This document shows positions 1 to 12,500 of a stretch of 64,000 bases of DNA, in pieces; position 1 is the first letter of the stretch, and every line of letters starts with the position of its first letter. The stretch is from NCBI RefSeq assembly GCF_037038585.1, contig NC_092525.1:27182367-27246366 (forward strand), given 5' to 3'. The DNA comes from Patagioenas fasciata. Lineage: Eukaryota > Chordata > Aves > Columbiformes > Columbidae. Below the pieces are notes generated by a model. The model was not told the origin of the DNA. It searched no databases and saw nothing but the letters and a program-made list of their open reading frames with translations. Position numbers and translations under genes: made by a program.

Positions 1-3000
1 ATACCAATTCTTTCAAAAACTGAGAGTTATCTTAAGGTACACATTATCTTGTCCTGCTATAGCAACTCTGGAAGAAACATCAATTAAAAAGCTTGTACAG
101 GATTCAGCAATAGAAGTCAGCCTCTGGTTATGACCCACAGCTTTTCAAGACCATCAGAACTGAGCTGGAACTTTCAGCAGTGGTGTCACCAGACTAATGC
201 AGGTTTGATCTCACAGCAGTGGTATGTATTAATTAGAAGTCTGTTTAAAACCTGGTGTTTATAAGCACGGGAATAAAGAGGTCTGATTATTCTGTTCCCT
301 TTTGCCAGAGAAAATAATTTTAGATTAAGCTAATGACTGCTGCCATCTATTAAAATAACTGGACCTTTTTCCCAAATGAAAAAAAGGAAAACAACAGCAA
401 CAGAAGCCTAAAATACAAATGTGTGAATTCAGCATGCATTTTGTGATAACTGCTAAGTGAAAGAACCATAAGATGTTTCAGAATAGTAGGCATACATACA
501 TCAGAAAGTACACCTGTTTCTTCAGTGTTTACAAATATGAACATATTCACTTGTGTCCAAGTCCTTTTGGCATAACACTGTCACAAGATACCCCATCTCT
601 ACCCCCAGTTTCCCATGCCTCAGAATTCAGTTTTTCCAGCTGAGCAGCCTACCTGCTCATCCAGCCTTCAAGTCGGTTCAGTTTCACCAATTCTCATAGT
701 TGCATTTTACAAAGACATCCTCCACAGACTCTTTCACAATGACACAGTATATTTTGAAATATGAGTACTTTATGCTTGAGCTTTCCAATACCCTCAAAGT
801 TACTTTTTGCAGCAGTGACATTCTTCATAGCAATTTAAAAATCTTACACTCCATCTAATAAACTGGCAAAACCATTGGTCTGATGTTACTTAAGCAAAAA
901 GCACATGTTTCAAGAGGGATGCAATGGGTATATTTTGTTCATGTCACCAAACAGAACTCAAATTCAGTTCTCCTGAGCCTTTCTCTGCTCACACAACTCC
1001 TCAAATCCATTGTCATTCCTCAGACTTGCCTTCAATTCAACATCTCTCCTGTTACACACAATCCACAGTTTTCAACAAATTCTAGGTCTGCTTAGCCTGG
1101 GTAGAGACTCCTATGATTTCTGTCTATATGCTCTATAAAATCGCAGAACGTTTCTCACTCCACAGCTGATACCAAGATGTATTTGTTCATAATACTCGAA
1201 TCCAGGATGTAACGCAAGCACGTTTTTCCTGACGCTTTTATACTGTGTATTTGTTATGTACATTTTTCTAGGTCTGCATACAAAGTGTAAGAACAAATCT
1301 TCAGCCTCAAGACAATTTCATTAACCTTCATATTTTCTGATAATACTCTTAGCAAGGAATTAGTCCTTAGCATTACAGAGGTCTTTTTAATAAACTGAAT
1401 GTCTGAGAGCCTTGTCCAAAAATCTCAAATATATTTTCTCTATAATACTTCTAAGTTACTTGCCTATAAAATAAACCAGAACATAAAAATGCATAATCAA
1501 GTTGTGTCTTCAGCTTCATTTCTGTAATTAAAAATAAAAGTCAGCTTTCTCCCATCATTAAAAGAAATTTTATTCCAAGCTAACAGCAGATACAGTGTAT
1601 TCACCCCCGCAACATTCCAACCACTCTTTGTTTTGTCCTCAGCCTACAGCTGCTTTCACCAAATAACTGACTCGTCCTGGTTTACAGGCTCTCAAAATCA
1701 TCTCCTTTGTTTCCAGTAAGCATTCTGAATGCTTCAAAAACAGTGAGAAACCCAGGTATGAATAGCACTCCATTTTTACCTAAGCATTCATTTCCTTCTC
1801 GCAAATTTCATACCAACCATGCTTCTTAACTACCTTCTCTAATTTTGTCTTAATACATTTAATCAGTTTAAGGCATTTTTCTTCTACTTCCCAAACCAGA
1901 TAAGAACTACACACAACCCCAATGGGACTGAAGACTGATAAACCCCTGTGTGGAGAGAGGAAAAAAAGAAAAAACACCACACCCCCGCACCACACCTTGA
2001 CAAAGTTAATGAGCCATTTATAACACACTTCCTGAAGAAAGGACAAAACCAACTTTCACCATAAGCAACTGTTCCGGAAAATAAAGTTGCAGAAATGCTG
2101 AACCATTTTTAAAAAATAAATATTCGTGGTGAGGCCAGAATCTTATTAAGCAAGTCTAGAATACATTTTGAAGTTGTAAAAAAAAAAAAAAAAAGAATTC
2201 CTTGTGAAAATAAACTTATCTAGACATACACACACAGACGCAGTACGGTATCGTTAATGTTATCATTTTATCCACAGAAGCTACTGCCTCCTAAATACAG
2301 GTAGTTTCTCCCACCCCCATGACTGTGAACTTTATGGATAAACTTTCACGAAGGAACCTTTTCACACACTTCTGCCTAGATTCAGTCTAAAATTGCACCT
2401 TCTAGAAAGGGCTATCGCCATGGGAAGAAGGGGCTTTAACAGCACCATACCAGAGCACAGGTACAACACTCTGTACACAAAACACAGGTAAAACTTTGTC
2501 TATCCACAGAGCAGGAATAAGATACACACTGACAACAACCAGCTACATGAAGCACCAGTATGACAGACACATTATTTTCAGACAAATCAGCCGTAAAAAC
2601 AAAACAAACATGCTTGCTGAAACATTAGAAAATTGTAGTCTTGGAAAGCCCAAAGTAACTCATCATCTAACGCAGCACTCTTTTCAGAAAAAGAAGAATC
2701 CTTTTTAAAAAAGTTTTCAATATCAATATTTTATTATTCACACTTGCTTCACTATCACTCTAATCTTTCTTTCTCACAGTCTTGTCCACACCAGCAACAT
2801 CATTTGTAGAAGCCCTGATAACGCACTGGTGCTTTTAAGGTCCAACTCTTCTATAAAACACTTCAGGACAAATTGATTGCTTTGCAGTCAAAGGCACAAA
2901 TCACAACAGAGTAAGATAGGACAAACAAAGCAGCAAAACCAGGGATCTCTAAAGGCAAAGTTTTAAACAAAGGTATCTTAACTCGTGAGCAGGGTACAGA

Positions 3001-3979
3001 TGTCAGCGATCGAGGACTGAACACCACAGAACAGCCTGCTCTCCTCTTTCTCCCGTTTCTGATTCCCAGTGACACAGGCACGCAGACCAGAGCTTGCAAG
3101 TGGGAGCAGAGGCGGCAGACGAGAAGGCAGCAGCACCTTCTGATTTCAGTGACTGAGTCACTCACCTGGCCGGGCGGCTCAGGGAGTCACAACTTCAGAA
3201 CAATTAAGTCTGGTGTGAGGTGGCTACAGTGCCCTTCCCAAAGGTCTACAATACCTGAAATACTATTAGCTCTTCTACTCCACCAAAGCACAGAGCTGTT
3301 ACAATTTTGTTTTCTGTACCAAACACCAGCAGAACCTGTTCTGAAACACGGCAATAAAAACCCACTGTTCATTTATGAAACTACCAGAGACACCTTCATT
3401 TTTTCCTTTCGAAAACCAAGAGAGACAACCAGAGAGCCTGGAGCACTCTCCAAAACTACTGTTTCACAAGCAACAGGGAAATCCCAGAAAAGCTGACTTC
3501 AGTTTAACCTCTTAAAGAGCAGGCACACCTGACTACAGTCCACCCTCGTCTCGGAATAAGGCAAAATCGTTTCTATCCAGGTGCTAGCACCGCAGGCGCC
3601 CGCGGCAGGGCCGCCTCCCGCCAAGCCGGCAGCCGAACCAGCCGGGGCAGAGCAGCCCCTGCCGCACCTGGGGCTTCCGCAGAGCCCCTGAGCCCGGCCG
3701 AGCCCTTCCGCCGCCTCCCGCCCGCGGCAGACCTGGCCGCCTCAGCTCCGACAGGCAGCGTGGCTTCTAACGCGCCTCCAGCCGCGCCAGGAGGGATCGC
3801 GGCCCCGTTCCGGGAGCCAAGGGACCCCCAACCCCAAAGCGTCGGACAACGATGAGGTGGCACTTCAGCAACGGCGGCGGCGAGTGCTCCCAGCCGGCCC
3901 GCGCCGCCGCCTTTCGAGCTGCTTCAGGCCGCTCCCAGCCCCGGCGGGAAGGAGACGCGGAGCACAACCCCGCACTCAC
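1..3979 (-). other. STXBP3: STXBP3 intron 1 (partial, runs off left edge)
   Basis: The minus-strand donor GTGAG directly follows STXBP3 coding exon 1, so everything to the left is read as intron 1. I looked on the minus strand for the next family segment (the Sec1 N-terminus with an FDDCKK-like motif) and did not find it, so exon 2 probably lies outside the window. The stretch is AT-rich with short homopolymers, including a poly(A) run near 2178-2194. No other coding, RNA or clear repeat feature could be supported here. Confidence 0.7.
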
Positions 3980-4420
3980 TCTGCCACACCAAGCCCTTCA
4001 GCCCCTGCGCGGCCGGCGCCATCTTGATTGCAAACCCCGCCTCGCACCTTCACCGCGCCGCACCCTTCCGCTTCCCCGCCCGCCGCGCCCTCTTCACAGG
4101 CGGCGGAGGGCGCTGCCAGCCCCGGAGGTTGGGCGGTATCCCGCCAGCCGTGCCGGCCCCTCAGCCGTGCCCCCTTTCTCTGCCATGATGAGGTCCGATG
4201 TTCGCGTAGGGGAAGCGCCCGGTGACTAGGGCTTGTCCCCTGAGGAAAGAGCGTCCGGTTCCTGCTCAGCAGGTGAGCCCAGGAGCCGCCTCCCGAGCCG
4301 GCTCCTGGTGCGATGTGAGGAGCAGCCGGGGCTCCGCGAAACCTGCCGCAGTCCCTTGTCCTCTCGGGGTGTAAAACTCTCCTCGCCGCCCTGGCTCCCT
4401 CCTAAGAGCCGTCCCCGGGT
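3590..4420. promoter_or_regulatory. CpG island, STXBP3 promoter, possibly bidirectional
   Basis: This stretch is strongly GC-rich and full of CpG dinucleotides, in contrast to the AT-rich flanks. It contains STXBP3 coding exon 1 on the minus strand at 3980-4022, so the STXBP3 transcription start should lie just to its right, about 4030-4200. The context AAGATGGCGCC around the STXBP3 start codon resembles a YY1 site, common near starts of housekeeping genes. The island reaches a few hundred bases towards FNDC7, which runs the other way, so divergent transcription is possible. Boundaries are judged by eye. Confidence 0.75.
3980..4022 (-). CDS. STXBP3: STXBP3 coding exon 1 (syntaxin-binding protein 3, Munc18c), 5' fragment
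   Basis: The minus-strand start codon at 4022-4020 opens MAPAAQGLKGLVWQ and is followed by one base of a split codon and a GTGAG donor. This closely matches the start of mammalian STXBP3 (MAPPVAERGLKSVVWQ). The family is Sec1/Munc18: it binds syntaxin 4 and controls SNARE-mediated fusion of vesicles with the plasma membrane, including insulin-driven GLUT4 delivery. Only 14 complete codons are in the window; the remainder of the roughly 590-residue protein lies beyond the left edge. The CpG-island setting and the position next to FNDC7 fit the known neighbourhood. The identification rests on a short match plus synteny, so it is good but not absolute. Confidence 0.85.
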
Positions 4421-4583
4421 TCCTGGTCACGTATGCCACCGAAGAAAGCACCATCGGTTCATAGAAAGACACCGTTTCTTGGCGCCTGAAAGTCGTCTGT
4501 CAGGAGTTATAATGTGAAGACTGGAAGGCATGTTATCAAAGGGGAACCGGCAGCTAGTATGACTGCAAAGAAATGAGAGGAAA

Positions 4584-4685
4584 ATGTCTCTTTCCGCAAG
4601 ACGAAGCTTGAAGAAGGGCAGCTCGCAGTCCGTGTCCCATTCCAAGGGGCGTACGACAATTCCTGACAGAAAAAAAAAGATCCTT
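4584..4685 (+). CDS. Candidate 5' coding exon for FNDC7 (unproven)
   Basis: An ATG at 4584 opens 34 codons that begin MSLSARRSLKKGSSQSVS and end KKKIL, immediately before a GTGAGT donor at 4686. The open frame leaves the exon in phase 0, and the 19-nt candidate exon at 5548-5566 continues it exactly into the first FN3 exon of FNDC7. The peptide is very basic and serine-rich, with no signal peptide, which does not suit an FN3 array with many N-glycosylation sites. It could be an unrelated transcript from the STXBP3 island, an alternative first exon, or chance. I do not recognise a homologue. Confidence 0.3.
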
Positions 4686-5547
4686 GTGAGTAGACAAAAA
4701 TGGCAATAGATAATAAACCGAACAGCAAATTTTGAATTTACGTTGGCCTTAGTTATTTTATTTTACCTGTAGAAGCAAGGCAGAAACTGCGTCCTGTAAC
4801 AGAAGGGAAAAACCACCACCCAGCTGCGTAGAAGTTCAGTGCTACGTTGGGCTCATTTCAGCAGGGTTTGGTGATTGCTGGCAGGCTCTTGTCTGGCAGG
4901 GAGGAGGGAACATAATGTGGCCTCCTCTCAACCCAGGGAGTAAACCTGTGGTGACAGCTCTGCTGCAACATATCACTAGTCACAGCAGGATCAGCCCAAG
5001 CTCGTCCCCGTGGCAAGGCTGGAACAAAGTTCTGACAAGATGTGCACTGCAAAAAATAAATCAATATTTATTGGACTGCTTTTCAACTGCCTAGACGTGG
5101 TGAGTGGAACTCATTTGCTTTGAAACTGTTTTCAATGATATTGTACTCTTTGTAAAAGTAAACTGAAGGTTAGAGACTGTCTGACCTGCACTTCTACGTT
5201 CATATTTTGTTACTATTATGCTTTTGTGGTGTTTGCAAGTGACTGAAAAATAAAATGTTAGGACCCAAGGTCTTTCAAAGTCTGCCAACAGCTGAAAACT
5301 GGATTAATAGGCAGATTCAGAGAAGAAAGTAATGAAGTAATGTGAACTGCATACCTGTACCAAATCTCATTGGTTTCATAAACTTTCTGTGCTTAAGGAA
5401 TCTCAGCAAATACATCATATCAGTAAAATGTGTTTTTAAAATGTAATATTTTAAGTTGTTATTGTTACTAAGATTGTTAGGTTTTTAATTTTCCAAATAA
5501 AATGTTTCACTTTGTATTTATAATTTTTTTTACATCTTCCTTTTCAG

Positions 5548-5566
5548 ATCTTTTCAGCTAACACAG
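5548..5566 (+). CDS. FNDC7: Candidate 19-nt microexon upstream of FNDC7 FN3-1
   Basis: A strong acceptor (long pyrimidine tract ending TTTTCAG) is followed after 19 nt by a GTAAAT donor. Read in phase 0 the exon gives IFSANT plus one base, leaving phase 1, exactly what the first FN3 exon at 6542 requires. The segment could be the end of the signal-peptide region of FNDC7. Its true upstream partner is unclear: the basic exon at 4584-4685 fits by frame, and a short hydrophobic start MLLWCLQ at 5218-5238 also ends in phase 0 but has a poor donor (GTGACT). Confidence 0.4.
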
Positions 5567-6541
5567 GTAAATCTTCACAATTGTGTTTTAAGGTTTTACC
5601 TGCTTATTTTTGAATGGGTCTGAAGGAAACACATGTGTGATTTGTAATGAGACATTTTGTAAGTTCTAGCAGCTTCCTGGACAAATAATGTTTTAAAGTT
5701 TGATTGAGCTTTTGAAGATCAATATTGATATCTTTATAAATTTTAAACCTCCTTTTTAGGAGTTCCAATTCTGTCAAACACTAGCACAAAGATTCTGACA
5801 GACCACTTATGCCTTGACACTAGTGTGAACCAGGGAGAACACTCAGCTGGACAAATTGCGCTGTTCATTACCTACGTAACTGTGCTACAAATAGGATTAG
5901 AACTGTCCCATATTTGCACCCAATTAATTGTTGTAACTTTTAATTAGAAAAACAGCACCATGAGAAGCATGATCCCCTGCGTGCAAATATTTCCGATGTT
6001 TTACAACATTTTATACTTTCTTCAATGTCATATTTTGTGCCTACAGCTCCTATTGCCTTAAATGTAAATAGTGACTAGTTTAAGATATAAGGAATGCAAG
6101 ATTGCAAGAATTCATTCATTCTCTGGTGATAGTACACATTTCTGCATATACTGCACTATCAAGAGTCTTAAATGCTTAATTATTGCAGACATGATTTACA
6201 AAACAAGCATTTGATCCTATTCGTGTTGACACTGACTGTAAATTTGCATATGGATTATACCCAGTATTTTAAAAAATAATTAGCATACAGGGGTTTTAAG
6301 AAAAATAGTCATAATCATAACGTGATATTATGTGATAAAGCAGCAGTTAGTACAGTAATTAATGGATTACATAACTGAACAGAGGAAATAGCACTCCAAA
6401 TTCAGTGGAATAACTATCATCTGAAAATTGGGTCACATAGATGCTTGATAAGGTACTGAGCAATGTTTTTGTCAAGATTTAACTAAATTCAGGAATTACT
6501 GAAATGGGTTTTTTTAATAATTATTTTCTTCTTGGTTTTAG

Positions 6542-9500
6542 GTTTCTCTGTGTCTATATACGATGTGACATCACGAAGCATTTGTCTCAGATGGCCCAAG
6601 TTTTCAGGAGCCTCTTCTTACAGAGTCACAGCTACAGCTGCGAATACTGTAGGCCATTCATTACTGGCTCATTTTAGCGATGTTACATTCAAAGGATCTC
6701 TCATGTCATTAATTCCCGATACTAATTATGCTATACTAGCAGAAGCCATTGACAAGAATGGAATTATTCTTGCAGAAACACAGATTATGCAATCAACAGG
6801 TTAGTAAAAGAAATTTAGTGAAGTATCATTTCCATTGACTTTTGTAGGACTGTGATTTTATCCTTGATGTTTCATTGTACTGGTAGGGAACAGCTGCCAT
6901 TCCTGTTCAAACCTTTTGCTGGCTCGTCTACTAAGTTCAATATTAGCATGATTAACTCATTTTCCCCTCTGCTTTTTAAAATAATATATATCTTTCCCTG
7001 GCCTGCCACACACAGCTTGCTCAGACTGCAGCTTTCCAAATCACCTACCCTTTCATTACAAATACAGATGTGAAGCTATATGCATTTTTCAGTACCGATG
7101 CTAATAAACAGGATTTTTGTTTCATTCACAAAAGGACTTGCAGAATATAAGTCATTGATGTATATTGATGAAGAATCTACATAAACAGAAGTGCTTTTTT
7201 TATTCATCACTAGTGCAATAGCTTGTTCAAAGATTGCAAAAGACCCACCTGCAGATGTTCCATAGTCATGGTCATATAGAATATATGTTACAATTTTTTC
7301 AAATTGAGCAAAATAAGTTGTGTGACTATAGCTGAGTAAGAAAATGCTTGGGAGTAAGAGAGCAGACATAATGCTCAGGAGTTGTATAACTGTGTATGAC
7401 ACTTGCTGGAGTCTCCAAAATCCCAAATTATCTGCCTTGCTATAAGTAAGTTTGCCTCAAGGTGCCAACTTTTGTTCCAAATACTTTTTAATTCCTTTTC
7501 TTAATTTTAGGTGGGCTACATCTTCATTTCATCTCTTCTTTTTTCTTCTCTTCTAGTGAGTTTTTTTGCAGCCTTGCAATAGATGGAATTGCTCTACATA
7601 TGTTGATTCGACTCTGATTGCTGACTATAAATTACTTGTGGTTGAGAAATACACCCTCTGCAGTTATTTTTCTGACTGCAGTACACAAGAGCTCTTTCTG
7701 AATGGCCTGCAGGATAGCATGACAGAAGAACATATAATTGCAATATTTGATATGTTATGTTATTGTACATCTAATTATATGTGCTCTGAGGAGAGGGTTG
7801 GATAAGATGACTTCCCACAGTCCCTTCCAAACTTAGATATTATATGTAGCTCTGATATAGAAATGTCCATGATTCAGCATCCTGTTTCAGGCTGCTTTGT
7901 ATGAACATCCACTCCTTCTTTGTATATACTGTTTTCTGTAAACATCCAGTATAGTTAGTTGTCTGTAGAGCAAGACCAAAAAGAGACCTCTCAGTGCAAC
8001 CTAGGTTAAATAATGGTCATTTTAAATAGTGATTTCAAGAGTGCTAGAATATTTTTATTGAAAGATGAAAGTTGGTCTAGAATATCGCAAGTGTCTGTGT
8101 ATTTTGTTAATGCTAATTTAAACTTCATTTAACTTAAATTTTAAACAGTCATAGAAAGCATAGGCCATTGTCTTACACTTTGTGAAATGTTCAGGGCGCT
8201 TGGTGCTTCACAGGGCTGAGCTCCCCAGCTTCAGTATGTTTATCGTTATTTCCGTTTTAGCTCCTGACATACCTGTTATTGACCAAGCTTATTCAAAAAT
8301 TAGCAACAGTATCACAGTGGAATGGAGACCGGTACGTGGGGCTACTGGTTACCTGCTGACTGCACAAGATAGAGATTCCTGCATTGAAACTGTAGTTACA
8401 AAATCTCCGGGCACAGTGATGGGACTGAAACCTGCCACCTTGTACAGAATCACTATCAGATCTATAAATTCAGGAGGAAAAAGCCAACCTTCACCTTTCA
8501 GAAAAGCAAAAACAGGTGGACTTGCAAATTTTTATTTCAAATTCTGTATTGTTGTCATAATATAAAACATTAATGCAAGTTGGTGGGTTTTTTTAATTTG
8601 AACAGAAAACAAACAGTATAGCCCAGTACGGAATTATTGTAATATTGTATGTTAAACTGTGTTGATCACATTCTCCTTTCAGTTTTTGAGGACTAGAATT
8701 TGGCTTAATGACCAGGACAAGAGTCTGAACTAATGGTTTACTTTGACAGTACTGTAAGTTAAATGTTTAGTAGAAAGTTTTACTAGAACTTGTATGAATA
8801 TTTGTAGTTTATTTTAACAAAATCTAATTTTATTTAAACAAAAGACATAGCTTGAGGGAATGGAAGAAATGAAGAAACAACTAAAAGTATAAAGTAATGA
8901 GATAATGTGAAACTTAGAGGACAGGAAATGCAATGTCTTCTTGGTGATTTTCATTCTCCCACACACTCAGCCTTTCATACTTTGTGTATGTGTTACATTC
9001 ATTTTACAAAACCTATAATATCATGATGAACGCACCAAATCAGTTTCCATATTTATTCTGTCAGTCTTGCATTAATTTATTTTTCTGTTTCTCTTGTTGC
9101 TAAATTTGTCTCCCAGAGCTCGGTGATTGTCGTTTCTGTGTCTTCATTTCAAATTTGGCCCTTTCAAACAGTATGACCAAGAAAACAACCACTGAATTGA
9201 TGTTCTTTCTCAACAGTCCTGGCTGCTCCAGTTCTGTCTGTTAGTTCGCCGAGTTGTGACTCCATTGCAGTGAGCTGGAAAGCTGTGTTTATGGCAGCTG
9301 GATTCTCTGTGTCCCTCATGAGATCTGATGGTTTGGGCAGAATGCTGAAGGAGAACACCACCAATACCTCCTTGATATTTACAAATCTAGATCCAGGAAC
9401 TCTCTATATTATCAAGGCATATGCCTGGAATGTCGATGGGATACCTGGAGATGATTTTACTTATAACCAAAGAACAAGTAAGATATTTTCTTTTTTGAAA

Positions 9501-12500
9501 CTAAGTAAGCATTAAGAAAAAAGATATATTTATGTGTATGTATGATCGTGTTATGTTTTTCTAAGATACACTGGGCAGATTTTCCAGTCATATAATTTTT
9601 ACCCCATCTCGAAGTTCATGAAACCTCAATTGACCTGGCTATGTTTAACGAATATTACTGAGTCAAAGATAGCACTAACTACCACTAAAGTTGTACTTAG
9701 AACAGGCCTGGATAAGGATTACACAAGCTTAGACTGATTTGAGGATTTTTCTAACTGTGAGAAGTAAATTTTAAAATAAGGCAAGGAGATTCAACAAAAA
9801 GCTTTGTGACAGCGTACAGCTAGAACTATTTATTTTAAAAAATGTCGAAGGAAGGTAAGGTCTGCACCACAAAAATTGTATTTAGTCTGCAAGTTATGAA
9901 AAAGGTGATCTTTGTAGGCATGTGCTATGTTATGTTTATGTGTTCCAAACTGATATACCGTAGGTCCTAATGCACCAGCGGATGTTCAAGTAGCTTTTAA
10001 TCGTGGTGCTTTAAGAGCTATTGTTTCTTGGATGCCAGCAGAAGGAGCTCTAATTTACAGCGTGACAGCCTCCAATGGACTCTTGAAACTGAAGTGCAAC
10101 ACATCTTCTGCCTCTTGCGTGGTGTCATCACTCCAGTGTGGCTCTGAATATTATGTTTCTGTCACAGCATACAATGATGCTGGATCTAGTAAACCTACTG
10201 ATGCAGTAAGCCTAAAGACTAGTATGTGTCATTCATCCTTGTGTAGCTTATGACATTTTAAAAAACATTTCTTTCATTTCAAATGTAAATTAGTCTACTA
10301 CAATTCATGAGTGGTTCTCAAATAGTTATTTTTGCTTCTGAACTGTGTGCACGAACTGTGCCATATACCTTTCTATTTCAGGGACAATAACCTAAACTTC
10401 ATATTTTTGTGAGAAAAGCTTACAATCGTCTATATATTGTTGGCTGAAACAGTAAACTTGCATTTTACTCTTACCCATAGTACCTGTTCTAAGGTCAATT
10501 TTCTGAGAGTAAAACTAATGTAAGTAATAACAGATCTTTCCCACTCTATCAGGTCTGTCACAAATAGATTTGGAGAAATCTGTGAGGGACTGGCCTTTGG
10601 CTGAGAACCGTTTGAGGTTAAATCTAGTTAGAAAGGAGGTCAACAAAACCGCATTCAGCTAAAGTAGCTAAACTAAGATAACCATCACAGACCATTCTCA
10701 GGTAGCAGCTTTGTCAGGACAAAAGGTTGCTCAGTTCAGCTCCTTAGCACCACTGCTATGTCAGAGTCTATTTCTTCCTGACCAGTTAGATCAACTGCCT
10801 GTGCAAGCAAAACCTAAACCGTTTATGTTATTATGTGCTACCTTAAAGATACAACATTATTTACTTAATTATTTAATGCAACCTGCCCTATTTTGAGTCC
10901 TCATTGATATGAGCAACTCGGGGCAAGAGACAGCTTTTAAGCTGTGGGCTGTGATCTCAGCCAACATTGCTCCAGCTAGATCATATATATTCATTCTAAT
11001 AGCAGCAAACTAAACTCTTTGAACTAGAAGTAAATGTTATTTAAGCAAAAGCCATGGAGTTTGCAGTTTAGTATGAAATTTTGGGATGCCACCAGAAAGG
11101 AAATCTGAGGAAAGGACAGCTCTATTCAGACACAGCCAGTGATTTTCATACCAATATATAAACGGTTTTTACATAAAGGGTTTTGGATGCCAACTGCTAT
11201 TCAAGCTGTGCCAGTTCCTTTTGAAATACTGCCTGGTGCCACTGGCTTTGTTCACAGGCACTTTTCAAGCAGATCTCTTTTCTGTAAAACATGAAGGTAG
11301 CTTCTATTTTGTTCTGTAAAAATCATACTTTTAATCTAAACGTAACTAGCATCCTCTGTAAAGGCACAAAAGTTGCTGTTTTCTTGAACAAGGCAGAACT
11401 TTTAAAGTAGAATAATTCTATATATTCCTCTTTTCCTTGATTCCCCTAAAGTATAACTTCAATAAAAATATTCTGATTACAATTCTTTTTTTCTTCCATT
11501 TTAAATATGTTGTTTTTCAGTTCCTTGTGCACCGGTAAATATATCAATTGAAGAGGATGAACCTGGCCACTTGTTGGTATCATGGTCTAGCGTCAATTTT
11601 GGTCATTATTACATGGTTTTTGTGAAGAGTGATGATGGCTTGGAAGTGCACTGCAACACATCGCATACTCAATGCCATTTCCAGTCGGACTGTGGCTTCA
11701 CTTATGTCATTAGTGTGTTTGCATATAACAAGGCAGGGCAGAGTCCTTTAGGTGATGTATTCAACTACACTACTGGTAAGTAGCAACATATTCCTGCAAA
11801 TTCATTTTGGATCATTTAACTGTGTTTATAGTAGAGCTGGTTGGACAATTTTATTGAAAGATAATGACTTAAACTTCTATTTTTATTCAGTGTTTGGGCG
11901 AAATACATGAAGGTTGGCAGAGAAAAAGAATCACTTTGCAGTTGAATTGAACTTGCATAGTCAATTGCAACAACATGTTTACAGACTTGAAAATAGTTTA
12001 ATGATTGACAATCTTCAGGCAAGGACATATGAATAACACACAGTCCTGGCATGACATCTGAATTCCGGTCCTGTTTGTTTGTTTTTCTGTTGCCTTATGA
12101 AGGATCTACCAAAGTCTTAAACTTCTGCATAGAGAGTTTTCACATTTGGAAAATGAAAAAGTAGTGAGTTCAATGGGAAATTGTGAAGAACATTTTTAGA
12201 TTTATTTAACCTCTAGATGCTTTGTAATTTTAAATATCAGGGATATGCATAATTCCTGTGCCTAACCTGTGCGTTACAATGCCCGCTCTTGAAAGGAGGG
12301 GTGCTGGATTGATTCAAGAAGCAAGTATGGGATTAATTAGACTGTTCGCACAATATCAGTCACTTTTGGAGATTTGAGACACGAAGCACATGGAGAAGTG
12401 AAACACGTCTCTTTGGTTTCGCACCAGTTTCCAGCTGATGTTCAGGTGTCCCTCTGTGCCCTGTTTCTGTCCCCAGCGCCCTGCTGCCCCAGCGACCTCC

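Noticed and set aside
4233-4517. 94-residue open frame near the STXBP3 island
   Set aside because: It is in GC-rich DNA, has no recognisable domain, and does not end at a splice donor that joins FNDC7 in frame.
5959-6060. Hydrophobic start MRSMIPCVQIFPMFYNILYF as FNDC7 signal peptide
   Set aside because: The frame is open for 33 codons but has no donor in the phase needed to join the first FN3 exon.
7076-7426. 116-residue minus-strand open frame in the FNDC7 intron
   Set aside because: No homology recognised, no convincing splice sites, and no sign of a processed gene copy.
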